In this document: piece by piece, positions 16,568-25,535 of the stretch
How positions within the stretch are numbered: the stretch's first letter is position 1
Layout of the letters: the number at the start of each line of letters is the position of its first letter
Assembly (NCBI GenBank): GCA_965237505.1
Contig: CBDEFR010000001.1
Coordinates: 62,001-126,000, forward strand
DNA from: NVTR01 sp965237505
GTDB lineage: Bacteria > Pseudomonadota > Alphaproteobacteria > Rhodobacterales > Rhodobacteraceae
Reading direction: 5' to 3'
Length of the DNA stretch: 64,000 nt
Notes under the pieces: model-generated
Databases searched by the model: none
What the model saw: only the letters and a program-made list of their open reading frames with translations
Told to the model about the DNA's origin: nothing
Position numbers and translations under genes: made by a program

Positions 16568-16595
16568 AAGGGGTCGCCTGGTTGGCGGCCCTTTT
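16568..16595 (+). terminator. Terminator of the HU-like gene, displaced by the IS481
   Basis: AAGGGGTCGCC (16568-16578) pairs with GGCGGCCCTTTT (16584-16595) around a 5-nt loop, giving an 11-bp stem with a T-rich end. Before the IS481 insertion it would have lain about 30 nt after the HU stop. Confidence 0.85.
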
Positions 16596-16699
16596 CAATT
16601 TTAACGCGGTGTGGACCAAAATCAGCCGCTAACGTGGATTTGATCGGCTGTCAGGCGAGTTTTGGTGACAGGCTGGCGGGCTTGGACTAACAGCGGTGC

Positions 16700-17413
16700 A
16701 TGGAATACATCTTCGCATATGGTGCCGGGCTGCTGACACTGATCAACCCCTGCGTGCTGCCGATCCTGCCGATCGTGCTGGCCACCTCTTTGCAGACCAA
16801 CCGGCATGGTCCGGTGGCGGTTGCGGCCGGGATGAGCCTGACGTTTGTGGTGCTGGGAATGTTCGTGACGGTTGTGGGCCGCAGTTTGGGAATTACCGAC
16901 CAAACCATCGCCAATGGCGGCGCGACCCTGATGGTGGCATTTGGGCTGGTGCTGATGGTGCCGCGGTTCTCGGCCGGTTTTGCAACCGCAACGGCCGGAT
17001 TTTCGGCCCGTGCCGACGCGCAGATTGACGAAGTTGGAAATAACGGGCTGCCGGGGCAGTTCGTGGGCGGCATGTTGCTGGGCGCGGTCTGGAGCCCGTG
17101 CATTGGCCCGACGCTTGGCGGCGCGATATCGCTGGCCAGCCAGGGACAGGACCTGTTCCGCGTCGCGCTGGTGATGATCACGTTCGCGCTTGGGGTTTCG
17201 ACGATCATCATCGGGCTGGGCTATGGTGCGCGCTCAGTGATCATGCGCCGTCAGGCACTGATGCGCCGGATCGCCGAAAAATCGCGCCCGATCCTTGGAG
17301 TGACATTCGTCGCTGTGGGGCTGGGTATTCTGTTCAAAGTTCACCATATTTTCGAAGGCTGGGCGGTGCAAAACCTGCCAGCCTGGTTGATCGACTTGTC
17401 TGTGTCTTTGTAA
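16700..17413 (+). CDS. ccdA: CcdA-type cytochrome c biogenesis/thiol transport membrane protein, 237 aa
   Basis: A six-helix DsbD-gamma/CcdA protein that carries reducing power across the inner membrane. The redox cysteines are in LINPCVLPILPIVL (about 14-27) and VWSPCIGPTLGGAISLA (about 130-146). The remaining sequence is strongly hydrophobic with a basic cytoplasmic loop (RRQALMRRIAEKSRP). It lies 15 nt before a thioredoxin-fold gene, its probable periplasmic partner. Start ATG 16700 leads directly into helix 1. Confidence 0.88.
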   Translation: MEYIFAYGAGLLTLINPCVLPILPIVLATSLQTNRHGPVAVAAGMSLTFVVLGMFVTVVGRSLGITDQTIANGGATLMVAFGLVLMVPRFSAGFATATAGFSARADAQIDEVGNNGLPGQFVGGMLLGAVWSPCIGPTLGGAISLASQGQDLFRVALVMITFALGVSTIIIGLGYGARSVIMRRQALMRRIAEKSRPILGVTFVAVGLGILFKVHHIFEGWAVQNLPAWLIDLSVSL

Positions 17414-17428
17414 TGCCAGGAGAAGAAA

Positions 17429-17839
17429 ATGAAACGTCGTGAATTCATGATTGCCAGTGCTGCCGGTCTGGTGGCGCCGATCGCCCTGCAGGCAAGCGCC
17501 ACACGCTATGCGCCGGGTCTGGTTCAGGCAGAGCTGGCTGCCGGAAAGACCCTGTTTCTGGATTTCACCGCCAGTTGGTGCAGCACTTGCGCGGCGCAGG
17601 CACGGGTCATTGATGCTTTGAGGGCCGATAATCCGGCCTATGACGAGCAGATTTTATTTGTCGAAATCGATTGGGACATTTATGGCAACAAGGCGCTTTC
17701 CAGAGCTCTGAATATCCCGCGCCGATCGACCCTTGTGGTGCTGAAAGGCGACCAGGAACTGGGCCGGATCGTCTCCGGGACCAGACGGCGGGCGATCAAA
17801 GCGCTGATGGACATTGCGCTGGACGCTGCACTGGCCTGA
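17429..17839 (+). CDS. Exported thioredoxin-fold protein, 136 aa
   Basis: An N-terminal export signal MKRREFMIASAAGLVAPIALQASA, with a Tat-like RREF start, then a thioredoxin fold with the active site DFTASWCSTCAAQARVI (about 46-62) and the cis-Pro region IPRRSTLVVLKGDQELGRIVSG. It resembles the C-terminal domain of DsbD and is encoded directly after ccdA, so a two-gene split DsbD-like thiol relay is likely. The partner substrates are not known. Confidence 0.82.
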   Translation: MKRREFMIASAAGLVAPIALQASATRYAPGLVQAELAAGKTLFLDFTASWCSTCAAQARVIDALRADNPAYDEQILFVEIDWDIYGNKALSRALNIPRRSTLVVLKGDQELGRIVSGTRRRAIKALMDIALDAALA

Positions 17840-17921
17840 TTGTCAGTCGGGCGCTTTTCACATTTTGCGAAGAATACAGCGCGGGTCTGATCAGCATTGG
17901 CCATTTGGGTCAGGTTTGGTT

Positions 17922-17956
17922 TGCCTGCGGCGCGGATATTTTCAACATTTGGAATC
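17922..17956 (+). repeat. Copy 4 of the 3'-flanking motif
   Basis: TGCCTGCGGCGCGGATATT followed by T-rich sequence and ATTTGGAAT, 83 nt downstream of the thioredoxin-gene stop and in its orientation, in the convergent gap before aroC. Confidence 0.5.
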
Positions 17957-17971
17957 TTGGGCTGAATCGCT

Positions 17972-19072
17972 TTAGCCGATTTTGCCGCGATTTTCGCCGA
18001 TCTGGGCGCGATGCAGCAGCAGGTGATCAAGGATCACGCAGGCCACCATCGCCTCGCCGACCGGCACCGCGCGAATGCCGACGCAGGGATCGTGGCGGCC
18101 TTTGGTGACGATCTCGGTCGCCTCGCCGGATTTGGTGATGGTTTTGCGCGGGGTCAGGATCGACGAGGTTGGTTTCACCGCAAATCGTACCACGATGTCC
18201 TGGCCGGTCGAGATGCCGCCGAGGACGCCGCCGGCGTGGTTGGAACTGTAGACTGGTCCGTCCGGACCCATTGATATTTCGTCGGCGTTGGCGTCTCCGG
18301 TCAGGGTTGCTACGGCCATGCCCTCGCCGATCTCGACACCCTTGACGGCGTTGATCGACATGCAGGCGGCGGCAAGATCGGTGTCTAACTTAGCATATAC
18401 CGGTGCCCCGAGTCCTGCCGGTGCACCTTTGGAAACGACTTCAATGACCGCGCCGACCGAGTTGCCGGATTTTCGCAGACCGTCCAGATAGGTGGCCCAG
18501 TCGGCGGCGGCATCTGCATCGGGGGTCCAGAACGGATTGGCGTCGATCTGGTCCCAGTCGAAATTGTCGCGATTCATCCGGTGCGGGCCCATCTGGACCA
18601 TGTAGCCTTTGATCTGCAGACCTGGGACCAACGATTTGATCACCTCGCGGGCTACCCCGCCTGCAGCCACCCGCATAGCGGTTTCGCGCGCCGAGGACCG
18701 GCCGCCGCCGCGATAATCACGCACCCCGTATTTCAGCCAATAGGTGATGTCGGCGTGGCCGGGGCGGAACTTGTCGGCGATGTCGCGGTAGTCTTTGGCG
18801 CGCTGGTCGGTGTTCTGGATGATCAGCTGGATCGGGGTGCCGGTGGTGACGCCTTCAAACACGCCGGACAGCACTTCGACCCGGTCAGCCTCGCGCCGCT
18901 GGGTGGTGTATTTCGAGGTGCCGGGTTTGCGCCTATCGAGCCAGTTTTGCAGCATCGCCGCGGCCAGCGGCACGCCGGGCGGGCAACCGTCGATGGCGGC
19001 GCCGATCGCCGGGCCGTGGCTTTCGCCCCAGGTGCTGACCCGGAAAAGATGTCCGAAACTGTTCAGGCTCAT
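17972..19072 (-). CDS. aroC: Chorismate synthase, 366 aa
   Basis: Last step of the shikimate pathway: FMN-dependent conversion of EPSP to chorismate. Motifs: MSLNSFGHLFRVSTWGESHGPAIGAAIDGCPPG at the N-terminus, YRGGGRSSARETAMRVAAGGVARE (about 123-147) and SNHAGGVLGGISTGQDIVVRFAVKPTSSI (about 272-300). The length is standard. Start 19072 is preferred over the upstream ATG because the family begins at MSxNSFG. It is read away from the thiamine operon, which has its own leader. Confidence 0.96.
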   Translation of the reverse strand: MSLNSFGHLFRVSTWGESHGPAIGAAIDGCPPGVPLAAAMLQNWLDRRKPGTSKYTTQRREADRVEVLSGVFEGVTTGTPIQLIIQNTDQRAKDYRDIADKFRPGHADITYWLKYGVRDYRGGGRSSARETAMRVAAGGVAREVIKSLVPGLQIKGYMVQMGPHRMNRDNFDWDQIDANPFWTPDADAAADWATYLDGLRKSGNSVGAVIEVVSKGAPAGLGAPVYAKLDTDLAAACMSINAVKGVEIGEGMAVATLTGDANADEISMGPDGPVYSSNHAGGVLGGISTGQDIVVRFAVKPTSSILTPRKTITKSGEATEIVTKGRHDPCVGIRAVPVGEAMVACVILDHLLLHRAQIGENRGKIG

Positions 19073-19168
19073 GCCATGCTCCTTGGTGACAAGCATTTAG
19101 CCGGGGCATTGGCGTGCCTCAAGAGGTTTTGGCTTGCTCGCCGCCAATTTGGGGCTTAGATACACCTC

Positions 19169-19259
19169 TACCTCGGGGAGCCCCGGATTTAATCCGGGGC
19201 TGAGATGCGCTTGCAAACCCGTAGAACCTGAACCGGTTAGGACCGGCGGAGGGAAGGTT
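19169..19259 (+). promoter_or_regulatory. TPP (THI-box) riboswitch
   Basis: Carries the conserved aptamer parts in order: CTCGGGGAG.CC, the hairpin to GGGGCTGAGAT, ACCCGTAGAACCTGA, CCGGTTAGGACCGGC and GGAGGGAAGGT. The P1 stem can form from ACCT (19170-19173) with AGGT (19255-19258). It lies just ahead of thiBPQ; binding of thiamine diphosphate should switch the operon off. Whether it blocks transcription or the GGAGG of thiB cannot be settled by eye. Confidence 0.93.
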
Positions 19260-19306
19260 AAACATCTTTTAGCCGCACCCCGCCCGTCCTGAAAAGGAGG
19301 ATGAGC

Positions 19307-20299
19307 GTGAGATATTTGAATTGCGTTGCGGGATTTCTGGCACTGGCGGGCAGCGCGGTGGCGCAGGATAAGCCGGTGCTGACAGTCTATACATACGACA
19401 GTTTTGTCTCGGACTGGGGGCCGGGGCCGCAAGTTGAGGCGGCGTTTGAGGCGACATGTGGGTGCGATCTGCAGTTTGTTGGCGCTGGCGACGGCGCAGC
19501 ACTGCTGGCCCGGGTGCGGCTGGAAGGGGCGCGAATCCGGGCTGACGTGGTGTTGGGGCTGGATACCAACCTGATCGCGGCGGCCGCAGAGACCGGAATA
19601 TTTGCTCCTCACAATATGGACGCGGTGGCATTTGACTTGCCAGTGGTCTGGGACGATCCGATGTTTGTGCCCTATGACTGGGGATATTTCGCGTTTGTCT
19701 ATGACAGGGATTCAGTCTCTAATCCTCCGAACTCGATGGCAGCGCTGGCCGCAAGTGATCTGAAGATCGTCATCCAGGACCCGCGTTCATCGACGCCCGG
19801 ATTGGGGCTGTTGTTGTGGATCAAGGCGGCGCATGGCGACCAGGCTGCCGACATTTGGCAGGCACTTTCTGACAATATTCTGACTGTCACCAAGGGCTGG
19901 ACCGAGGCCTACGGGCTGTTTCTGGAGGGCGAGGCCGACATGGTGCTATCGTACACCACGTCGCCTGCCTATCACCTGATCGCCGAACAGGACGCCAGCA
20001 AAGCGGCGGCGGGGTTCACCGAAGGGCATTATTTGCAGATCGAGGTTGCCGCCAAGGTTGCCGGGAGCGATCAGCCAGGGCTGGCCGATGAATTTTTGCG
20101 ATTTATGGTGTCAGATGCGTTTCAGTCGGTGATTCCGACCACCAACTGGATGTACCCGGCGGTTTTGCCGCAAACTGGCTTGCCCGACGGGTTTGACACG
20201 CTGATCACGCCAGATACCGCGCTGCTCTATCCGGCGGCCGATGCGATTGGCGCCCGAGACGAGGCTTTGGCGGAATGGCTGGCCGTGCTCAGCCAGTAA
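19307..20299 (+). CDS. thiB: Thiamine ABC transporter substrate-binding protein, 330 aa
   Basis: A periplasmic binding protein with signal sequence MRYLNCVAGFLALAGSAVAQ and mature start DKPVLTVYTYDSFVSDWGPGPQVEAAFEATCGCDLQFV, typical of ThiB, plus VPYDWGYFAFVYD and NWMYPAV. GTG 19307 is chosen over the in-frame ATG 19301, because the AAGGAGG sequence ends directly against that ATG but lies 6 nt from the GTG. It sits behind the TPP riboswitch and overlaps thiP by TAATG. Confidence 0.92.
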   Translation: MRYLNCVAGFLALAGSAVAQDKPVLTVYTYDSFVSDWGPGPQVEAAFEATCGCDLQFVGAGDGAALLARVRLEGARIRADVVLGLDTNLIAAAAETGIFAPHNMDAVAFDLPVVWDDPMFVPYDWGYFAFVYDRDSVSNPPNSMAALAASDLKIVIQDPRSSTPGLGLLLWIKAAHGDQAADIWQALSDNILTVTKGWTEAYGLFLEGEADMVLSYTTSPAYHLIAEQDASKAAAGFTEGHYLQIEVAAKVAGSDQPGLADEFLRFMVSDAFQSVIPTTNWMYPAVLPQTGLPDGFDTLITPDTALLYPAADAIGARDEALAEWLAVLSQ

Positions 20300-21849
20300 T
20301 GCGCGCCTGGCCGGGGCTTGGCGCGGCTACAGTGGTGGCGGCCCTGACGTTGGGCACGCTCGGCGCGGTTGCGTTTCGGGCCGAGGGCTGGGACGGGCTG
20401 GGCCCGGCAGACTGGGCGGCGGTGCGGTTCACGGTTCTGCAGGCCGGCCTGTCGTCGCTGATCAGCGTTGTGCTGGCGGTTCCGGTGGCGCGCGCGCTGG
20501 CGCGGCGGCGGTTTCGCGGGCGCGGTTTGCTGGTGACACTGTTGGGCGCACCGTTCATCCTGCCGGTGATTGTCGCGGTGCTGGGACTGCTGGCGGTTTT
20601 CGGGCGAAATGGCCTGATTAGTCATGCACTTGGCTGGATCGGCCTGCCGCCGGTTCACATTTATGGCCTGCATGGGGTGGTTCTGGCGCACGTGTTTTTC
20701 AACCTGCCTTTGGCGACCCGGCTGATCCTTCACGGCTGGCTGGCGATCCCGGCCGAGCGGTTTCGCCTCGCCGCATCACTTGGATTTGGCGCGCCGGACG
20801 TGATGCAGGTTCTGGAACGGCCGATGCTGCGCGAGGTGCTGCCCGGCGCCTTCATGGTGATATTCGTGATCTGCACCACCAGCTTTGCGGTGGCGCTGGC
20901 GCTTGGCGGCGGCCCCAAAGCGACCACCGTCGAGCTGGCGATTTACCAGGCATTCCGCTTTGATTTTGATCTCGGCAAGGCGGCGTTGCTAGCGCTGATG
21001 CAGTTTGCGATCTGCGCGGCGGCGGCAGCGGCGATGCTTTGGGTTCGTGTCCCCTATGCAGGGGCCGCCGGGCTGGACCGGGTTGTTAAGCGGTGGGACG
21101 CGCGCGGGCGGGTGCCGAGCGTGGTGGATGCCGGCTGGATTGCTGTCGCGGCGGCGTTTCTGTTGCTGCCGTTGTCCATGATCGTGGCGCGTGGCCTGCC
21201 AGGGCTCATGGCGTTGCCTGCACCGGTCGTCGAGGCGGCGATGCGGTCGGGCCTGGTCGCGATCGGATCGGCGGCGCTGGCGATTGCGCTGAGCCTGCCG
21301 CTGGCCCTTGCCATCCAGGCACTGCGGCGCCGGGCGGTGCTGTCGGGCGGGCTGGAGATTGCCGGATATCTGGCGATCGCCGCGTCGCCTCTGGTGATCG
21401 GAACCGGGCTGTTCATTGTGCTGTTTCCGTTTGTGGACCCGGCGATGCTGGCGCTGCCTGTCACAGCGCTGGTCAACGCGGTGATGAGCCTGCCGTTTGC
21501 GCTGCGGGTTCTGGTGCCAGCGGTTGCCGAGATCGAGGGGCGGTTCGGCAGGCTGGCGGACAGCCTGGGCCTGCACGGATGGTCGCGGCTTTGGCGCCTG
21601 CACCTGCCGCGGCTGCGGCGTCCGCTGGGGTTCTCGGCCGGGTTGGCGGCGGCGCTTTCAATCGGTGACCTTGGGGTTATCGCGCTGTTTGCGGACCCGG
21701 ACCGCGCCACATTGCCGTTGCAGGTCTACCGCTTGATGGCGGCCTACCGGACGGAGGAGGCGGCGGCTGCGGCACTGTTGCTGCTGGCGCTGGCGCTGGC
21801 GGCGTTTTGGGTGTTTGACCGAGGCGGGCGCGTTGATGCTGACACTTGA
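20299..21849 (+). CDS. thiP: Thiamine ABC transporter permease, 516 aa
   Basis: An inner-membrane permease with two fused halves of about six helices each, as usual for ThiP. Each half has an EAA-type loop: the first near AASLGFGAPDVMQVLERPML (about 155-175), the second near ADSLGLHGWSRLWRLHLPRLRRPLGFSAGLAAALSIGDLG (about 420-460). ATG 20299 overlaps the thiB stop. The length is normal. The 3' end overlaps thiQ by 14 nt. Confidence 0.93.
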   Translation: MRAWPGLGAATVVAALTLGTLGAVAFRAEGWDGLGPADWAAVRFTVLQAGLSSLISVVLAVPVARALARRRFRGRGLLVTLLGAPFILPVIVAVLGLLAVFGRNGLISHALGWIGLPPVHIYGLHGVVLAHVFFNLPLATRLILHGWLAIPAERFRLAASLGFGAPDVMQVLERPMLREVLPGAFMVIFVICTTSFAVALALGGGPKATTVELAIYQAFRFDFDLGKAALLALMQFAICAAAAAAMLWVRVPYAGAAGLDRVVKRWDARGRVPSVVDAGWIAVAAAFLLLPLSMIVARGLPGLMALPAPVVEAAMRSGLVAIGSAALAIALSLPLALAIQALRRRAVLSGGLEIAGYLAIAASPLVIGTGLFIVLFPFVDPAMLALPVTALVNAVMSLPFALRVLVPAVAEIEGRFGRLADSLGLHGWSRLWRLHLPRLRRPLGFSAGLAAALSIGDLGVIALFADPDRATLPLQVYRLMAAYRTEEAAAAALLLLALALAAFWVFDRGGRVDADT

Positions 21850-22531
21850 AGGTCTGGAAATAAAGCTGGGCGATTTTCAGCTGTCGGCGGACCTGAGGGT
21901 TGCGGCGGGCGACACTGTGGCGGTCATCGGACCCTCTGGTGCGGGCAAGTCGACGCTGGTGAACACCATCGCCGGGTTCATCAAACCTGCGTCCGGGCGC
22001 ATGCTGTGGAACGGGCTTGATCTGGCTGGGCTGGACCCGGGCGAGCGCCCAATGTCGATCATTTTTCAGGACAGTAACCTGTTTCCGCATCTGAGCGTGT
22101 TTCAGAATGTAGCACTTGGGCTGCGGCCATCACTGAAGCTAAGCGACAGCGAGCGCGGCCACGTCGTCGCAGCCGTTGCTCGGGTTGGGCTGGACGGTCT
22201 GGAGGGCCGAAAACCCGCAACGCTGTCCGGCGGGCAGCAAAGCCGGGTGGCGCTGGCGCGGATTCTAGCGCGGGCGCGGCCACTGTTGCTGCTGGACGAA
22301 CCGTTTGCTGCACTTGGGCCAGCCTTGCGTGATGAAATGCTGGATCTGGTGGCCGAACTGGTGGCGGCAAACGGCGCGACATTACTAATGGTCACCCATG
22401 ATCCGAAAGACGCAGAGCGGATCGCAAGTCAGACCATCCTGGTGGCTGACGGATGCGCGCATCCACCACGAGCAACACAAGAGCTATTGGCGGATCCGCC
22501 AAAGCTGCTGGCCGATTATCTCGGGACGTAG
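21836..22531 (+). CDS. thiQ: Thiamine ABC transporter ATP-binding protein, 231 aa
   Basis: An ABC ATPase with Walker A VAVIGPSGAGKSTLVNTIAG (about 30-48), Q-loop SIIFQDSNLFPHLSVFQNVALGL, signature TLSGGQQSRVALARILARARPLLLLDEPFAALGPALRDEML covering Walker B, and the switch His in LMVTHDPKDAERIA. It overlaps thiP by 14 nt and completes the uptake operon. It is convergent with petC. Confidence 0.93.
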   Translation: MLTLEGLEIKLGDFQLSADLRVAAGDTVAVIGPSGAGKSTLVNTIAGFIKPASGRMLWNGLDLAGLDPGERPMSIIFQDSNLFPHLSVFQNVALGLRPSLKLSDSERGHVVAAVARVGLDGLEGRKPATLSGGQQSRVALARILARARPLLLLDEPFAALGPALRDEMLDLVAELVAANGATLLMVTHDPKDAERIASQTILVADGCAHPPRATQELLADPPKLLADYLGT

Positions 22532-22558
22532 ACGGCAAAGCCACGCTCTCGCTTGAGT

Positions 22559-22590
22559 CTTCTTTGCGAAAATATCCTCGCCGAAGGCAA
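22559..22590 (-). repeat. Copy 5 of the 3'-flanking motif
   Basis: On the minus strand it reads TTGCCTTCGGCGAGGATATT, then TTCGCAAAGAAGA. It starts at the base after the petC stop, in petC's orientation. Confidence 0.6.
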
Positions 22591-23367
22591 TCAGACGTCT
22601 GGCTTGCCCTTCACCGGTGCCCAAATCCGCTTGTTGGTGAAATACATCAGCACCGACAGGAAGCTCAGAAAGACTATCGCCGTCAAGCCAACCCGCTTGC
22701 GCACCACAAGTTTCGGCTCTGCGGTCCACATCAGAAACGCGGCGACATCCTCGGCTTCGCTGTGGACATCGTTGGGACCGCCGTCGTCAAACTCTACATC
22801 CTCACCAAACAGCGGCGGGTTCATGGCGATGAAACCACCTGGAAATATGGTGTTTTCATAGAGCGTCGTGCCAGCTTCGTCTTTTTCCTCTTCGGTGTAG
22901 CCGGTCAGAATCGCTACGATATACTCAGCCCCGCCGCGGCCCTTGAAAAGCTGGTTTATCCCCAAGCCGTAGGGGCCATGAAACCCGGCGCGCGCCTTGG
23001 CCATCAGCGACAGGTCAGGGGCACTGTCCAGCGAGCCCTTGGGAAAATTATCCGTCGGCAGGGCTGGGCGGAAATCATCCAGTTCATCGTCAAACACTTC
23101 GAACTGGCTGGCGAAGGCGCGAACTTCGGCATCGCTGTAGCCAAGGTCTGCCAACGTGCGCAAAGCCACGTATTGCAGGCCGTGGCAGGCGGAACAAACC
23201 TCGGTATAGACCTGCAGGCCGCGTTGCAGTTGCATTTGGTCCCATTTGCCAAATACGCCATCGAACGAAAACTTGATGTTTTCAACTTTCCCGCCTTCTG
23301 CCGCAGATGCGCCGCTTGCCGAAATTGCCAGCGCCATCAGGGCGGACAGGGTAAGGTTCCTGATCAT
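22591..23367 (-). CDS. petC: Cytochrome c1 of the bc1 complex, 258 aa
   Basis: Signal peptide MIRNLTLSALMALAISASGASA, heme c motif CSACH (residues 58-62), probable axial Met in GGFIAMNPPLFGEDVEF, and a C-terminal anchor GLTAIVFLSFLSVLMYFTNKRIWAPVKG. It transfers electrons from the Rieske centre to cytochrome c. ATG 23367 gives a proper signal peptide and follows AAGGA; an in-frame GTG at 23388 overlaps the petB stop. Last gene of petABC. Confidence 0.95.
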   Translation of the reverse strand: MIRNLTLSALMALAISASGASAAEGGKVENIKFSFDGVFGKWDQMQLQRGLQVYTEVCSACHGLQYVALRTLADLGYSDAEVRAFASQFEVFDDELDDFRPALPTDNFPKGSLDSAPDLSLMAKARAGFHGPYGLGINQLFKGRGGAEYIVAILTGYTEEEKDEAGTTLYENTIFPGGFIAMNPPLFGEDVEFDDGGPNDVHSEAEDVAAFLMWTAEPKLVVRKRVGLTAIVFLSFLSVLMYFTNKRIWAPVKGKPDV

Positions 23368-23384
23368 TTGACTTGAATCCTTTT

Positions 23385-24707
23385 TCACTCTGCCGGGGTT
23401 TCGGACGACGCATGGTGATCATTGAAATCGTCTTCGATTGTGTCCGGCTGTGGCTGGGCTTTTTCGATCACGCCGAGCAGTGGCAGGATGACCAGGAAAT
23501 AGCCAAACCAATAGCCTGTCGCGATCAGGGCGTAGGTCGAATACGGCGGTTCTGCCGGTTGTGCGCCGAGCCAGAGCAGGACGATGAAATCGATCACCAG
23601 CAGATAGAACCACCACCGGAACATCGGGCGGTAGCGGCCAGAACGAACCGGCGATGTGTCAAGCCACGGCACCAATACCATGATGAAAATGGAACCAAAC
23701 ATCGCCATGACGCCGAAGAATTTGGCGGCGATGATGCCGCCGGTCAGGAAATTGGCGATCTGGACAACCCAGACATCCGAAGTGAAGGCCCGCAGAATCG
23801 CGTAGAACGGCAGGAAATACCATTCAGGCACGATATGTTCTGGGGTCGATAGCGGGTTTGCTTCGATGTAATTGTCGGGATGGCCCAGATAGTTCGGCAG
23901 AAAGCCGACCACCGCGAAGAAAATTACCAGGATCACGCAAAGTGCAAAAAGATCCTTGATCACGAAATACGGCCAGAACGGCAGGGTATCTTTTTCAGCC
24001 TCGGCTTTAGAAGCACGGCGCACTTCTACCCCAGTGGGGTTGTTGTTTCCGGTGGTGTGAAAGGCCCAGATATGCACGACGACCAAAGCGGCAATAACAA
24101 ACGGCAGCAGGTAGTGCAGCGAGAAGAACCGGTTCAGCGTGGCATTGTCTACAGCAGGGCCACCCAGCAGCCAGGTCTGAATCGAGTCACCGATGAACGG
24201 AATCGCTCCGAACAGGCCGGTGATCACGGTGGCGCCCCAGAATGACATCTGACCCCAGGGTAGGACATATCCCATGAATCCGGTTGCCATCATCGCCAGG
24301 AAGATCAGCATGCCGATGATCCAAGTCAACTCTCTCGGGGGCTTGTAGGAGCCGTAAAACAGGGTGCGAAACATGTGGATGTAGACCGCGAAGAAAAACA
24401 GCGATGCGCCATTCATGTGAACGTAGCGCAGCACCGCACCGCCGTTTACGTTTCGCATGATGTGCTCGATCGAGGCAAAGGCCATGTCGACATGCGGCGT
24501 GTAATGCATCGCCAGAACCACGCCAGTGATGATTTGCAGCACCAGGCAGAACATCAGGACCATGCCCCAGATCCACCACCAGTTCAGGTTTTTCGGGGTC
24601 GGGATCATTAGCGCGTCATACAACAGGCTGACAATCGGCAGACGATCATGAAGCCATTTTTCAAACCCGGATTTGGGTTCGTAATGGTCGTGAGGAATTC
24701 CAGCCAT
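23385..24707 (-). CDS. petB: Cytochrome b of the bc1 complex, 440 aa
   Basis: An eight-helix membrane subunit with both heme b sites: His ligands in VLAMHYTPHVDMAF.../LRYVHMNGASLFFFAVYIHMFRTLFYG (helix B) and in HYLLPFVIAALVVVHIWAFHTTGNNNP (helix D). The quinol-site motif PEWY is in HIVPEWYFLPFYAILRAF. The length matches Rhodobacter cytochrome b. It lies 11 nt after petA and just ahead of petC. Confidence 0.97.
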   Translation of the reverse strand: MAGIPHDHYEPKSGFEKWLHDRLPIVSLLYDALMIPTPKNLNWWWIWGMVLMFCLVLQIITGVVLAMHYTPHVDMAFASIEHIMRNVNGGAVLRYVHMNGASLFFFAVYIHMFRTLFYGSYKPPRELTWIIGMLIFLAMMATGFMGYVLPWGQMSFWGATVITGLFGAIPFIGDSIQTWLLGGPAVDNATLNRFFSLHYLLPFVIAALVVVHIWAFHTTGNNNPTGVEVRRASKAEAEKDTLPFWPYFVIKDLFALCVILVIFFAVVGFLPNYLGHPDNYIEANPLSTPEHIVPEWYFLPFYAILRAFTSDVWVVQIANFLTGGIIAAKFFGVMAMFGSIFIMVLVPWLDTSPVRSGRYRPMFRWWFYLLVIDFIVLLWLGAQPAEPPYSTYALIATGYWFGYFLVILPLLGVIEKAQPQPDTIEDDFNDHHASSETPAE

Positions 24708-24718
24708 TGTTGCGCTCC

Positions 24719-25279
24719 CTATCCGAGGACCAATTCGTCACCGTCGAAACGTGCAACGGGAACTTGCAGATTTTCCGGCGCCGGGCCTTTGCGAATGCGC
24801 CCGGCGGTGTCGTAATGCGATCCGTGGCAGGGGCAGAACCAGCCGCCGAAATCGCCAGATCCGCCGCCAATTGGTACACAGCCTAGGTGGGTGCAGACCC
24901 CGATCATCACCAGCCATTCGCCGCTATCGTCCAAAGCGCGGTTTTCGTCAGCCGCCGAAGCATCGGGTTCGGCGTTGGCGTTGCGCGCGTTACCGTCTTG
25001 CAAGTCGGCCAGGTCGACGGCGCGGGCGGCTTCTATTTCGCCGCTGGTGCGGCGGCGGATAAAAACCGGTTTGCCAAGCCATTTGATCGTCAGCTGAGTG
25101 CCTGGCTCGACCCCGGAAATGTCAATGCGGATCGATGACATGGCAAGCACGTCAGCCGAGGGGTTCATTTGGTCAATCAACGGCCAGACTGCGGCACCGA
25201 GAGCGACCGTGGCTGTGCCCGCGGTGGCGTAATACAGAAAGTCACGGCGCGTGCCTGGGTGTTCGTCTGCTTGGGACAC
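24719..25279 (-). CDS. petA: Rieske iron-sulfur subunit of the bc1 complex, 186 aa
   Basis: N-terminal Tat-type anchor GTRRDFLYYATAGTATVALGAAVWPLIDQMNP, then the 2Fe-2S cluster boxes CTHLGC and CPCHGSHYD (about 130-155). GTG 25279 is preferred as start because GGAGA lies 6 nt upstream and the residues that follow (SQADEHPGTRRDF) match the family start. First gene of petABC. The upstream 256 bp to 25535 must hold its promoter and shows no other gene. Confidence 0.95.
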   Translation of the reverse strand: MSQADEHPGTRRDFLYYATAGTATVALGAAVWPLIDQMNPSADVLAMSSIRIDISGVEPGTQLTIKWLGKPVFIRRRTSGEIEAARAVDLADLQDGNARNANAEPDASAADENRALDDSGEWLVMIGVCTHLGCVPIGGGSGDFGGWFCPCHGSHYDTAGRIRKGPAPENLQVPVARFDGDELVLG

Positions 25280-25535
25280 AGCGTTTCTCCATTTCACGGC
25301 CAACTAATTCTGGCCCAAACTTGGCGGGCCACAGTTGCCTGCAGCCTTCAAGTGCGGGTTTTAACGGCGCAATCATCCCGCGTCTAGCGGACATTCGGGC
25401 GCAGCCGATGCTGAATGGCACTGTGCAGTAGAACCGATGCAGTGATAACACATCCTTAACTATTTTGATTGAAAGCTAGCGGTTCAAGCATATTTCCAAT
25501 TTAGAACAGTTCCAGACGGTCACGGGGCGGCGCAG

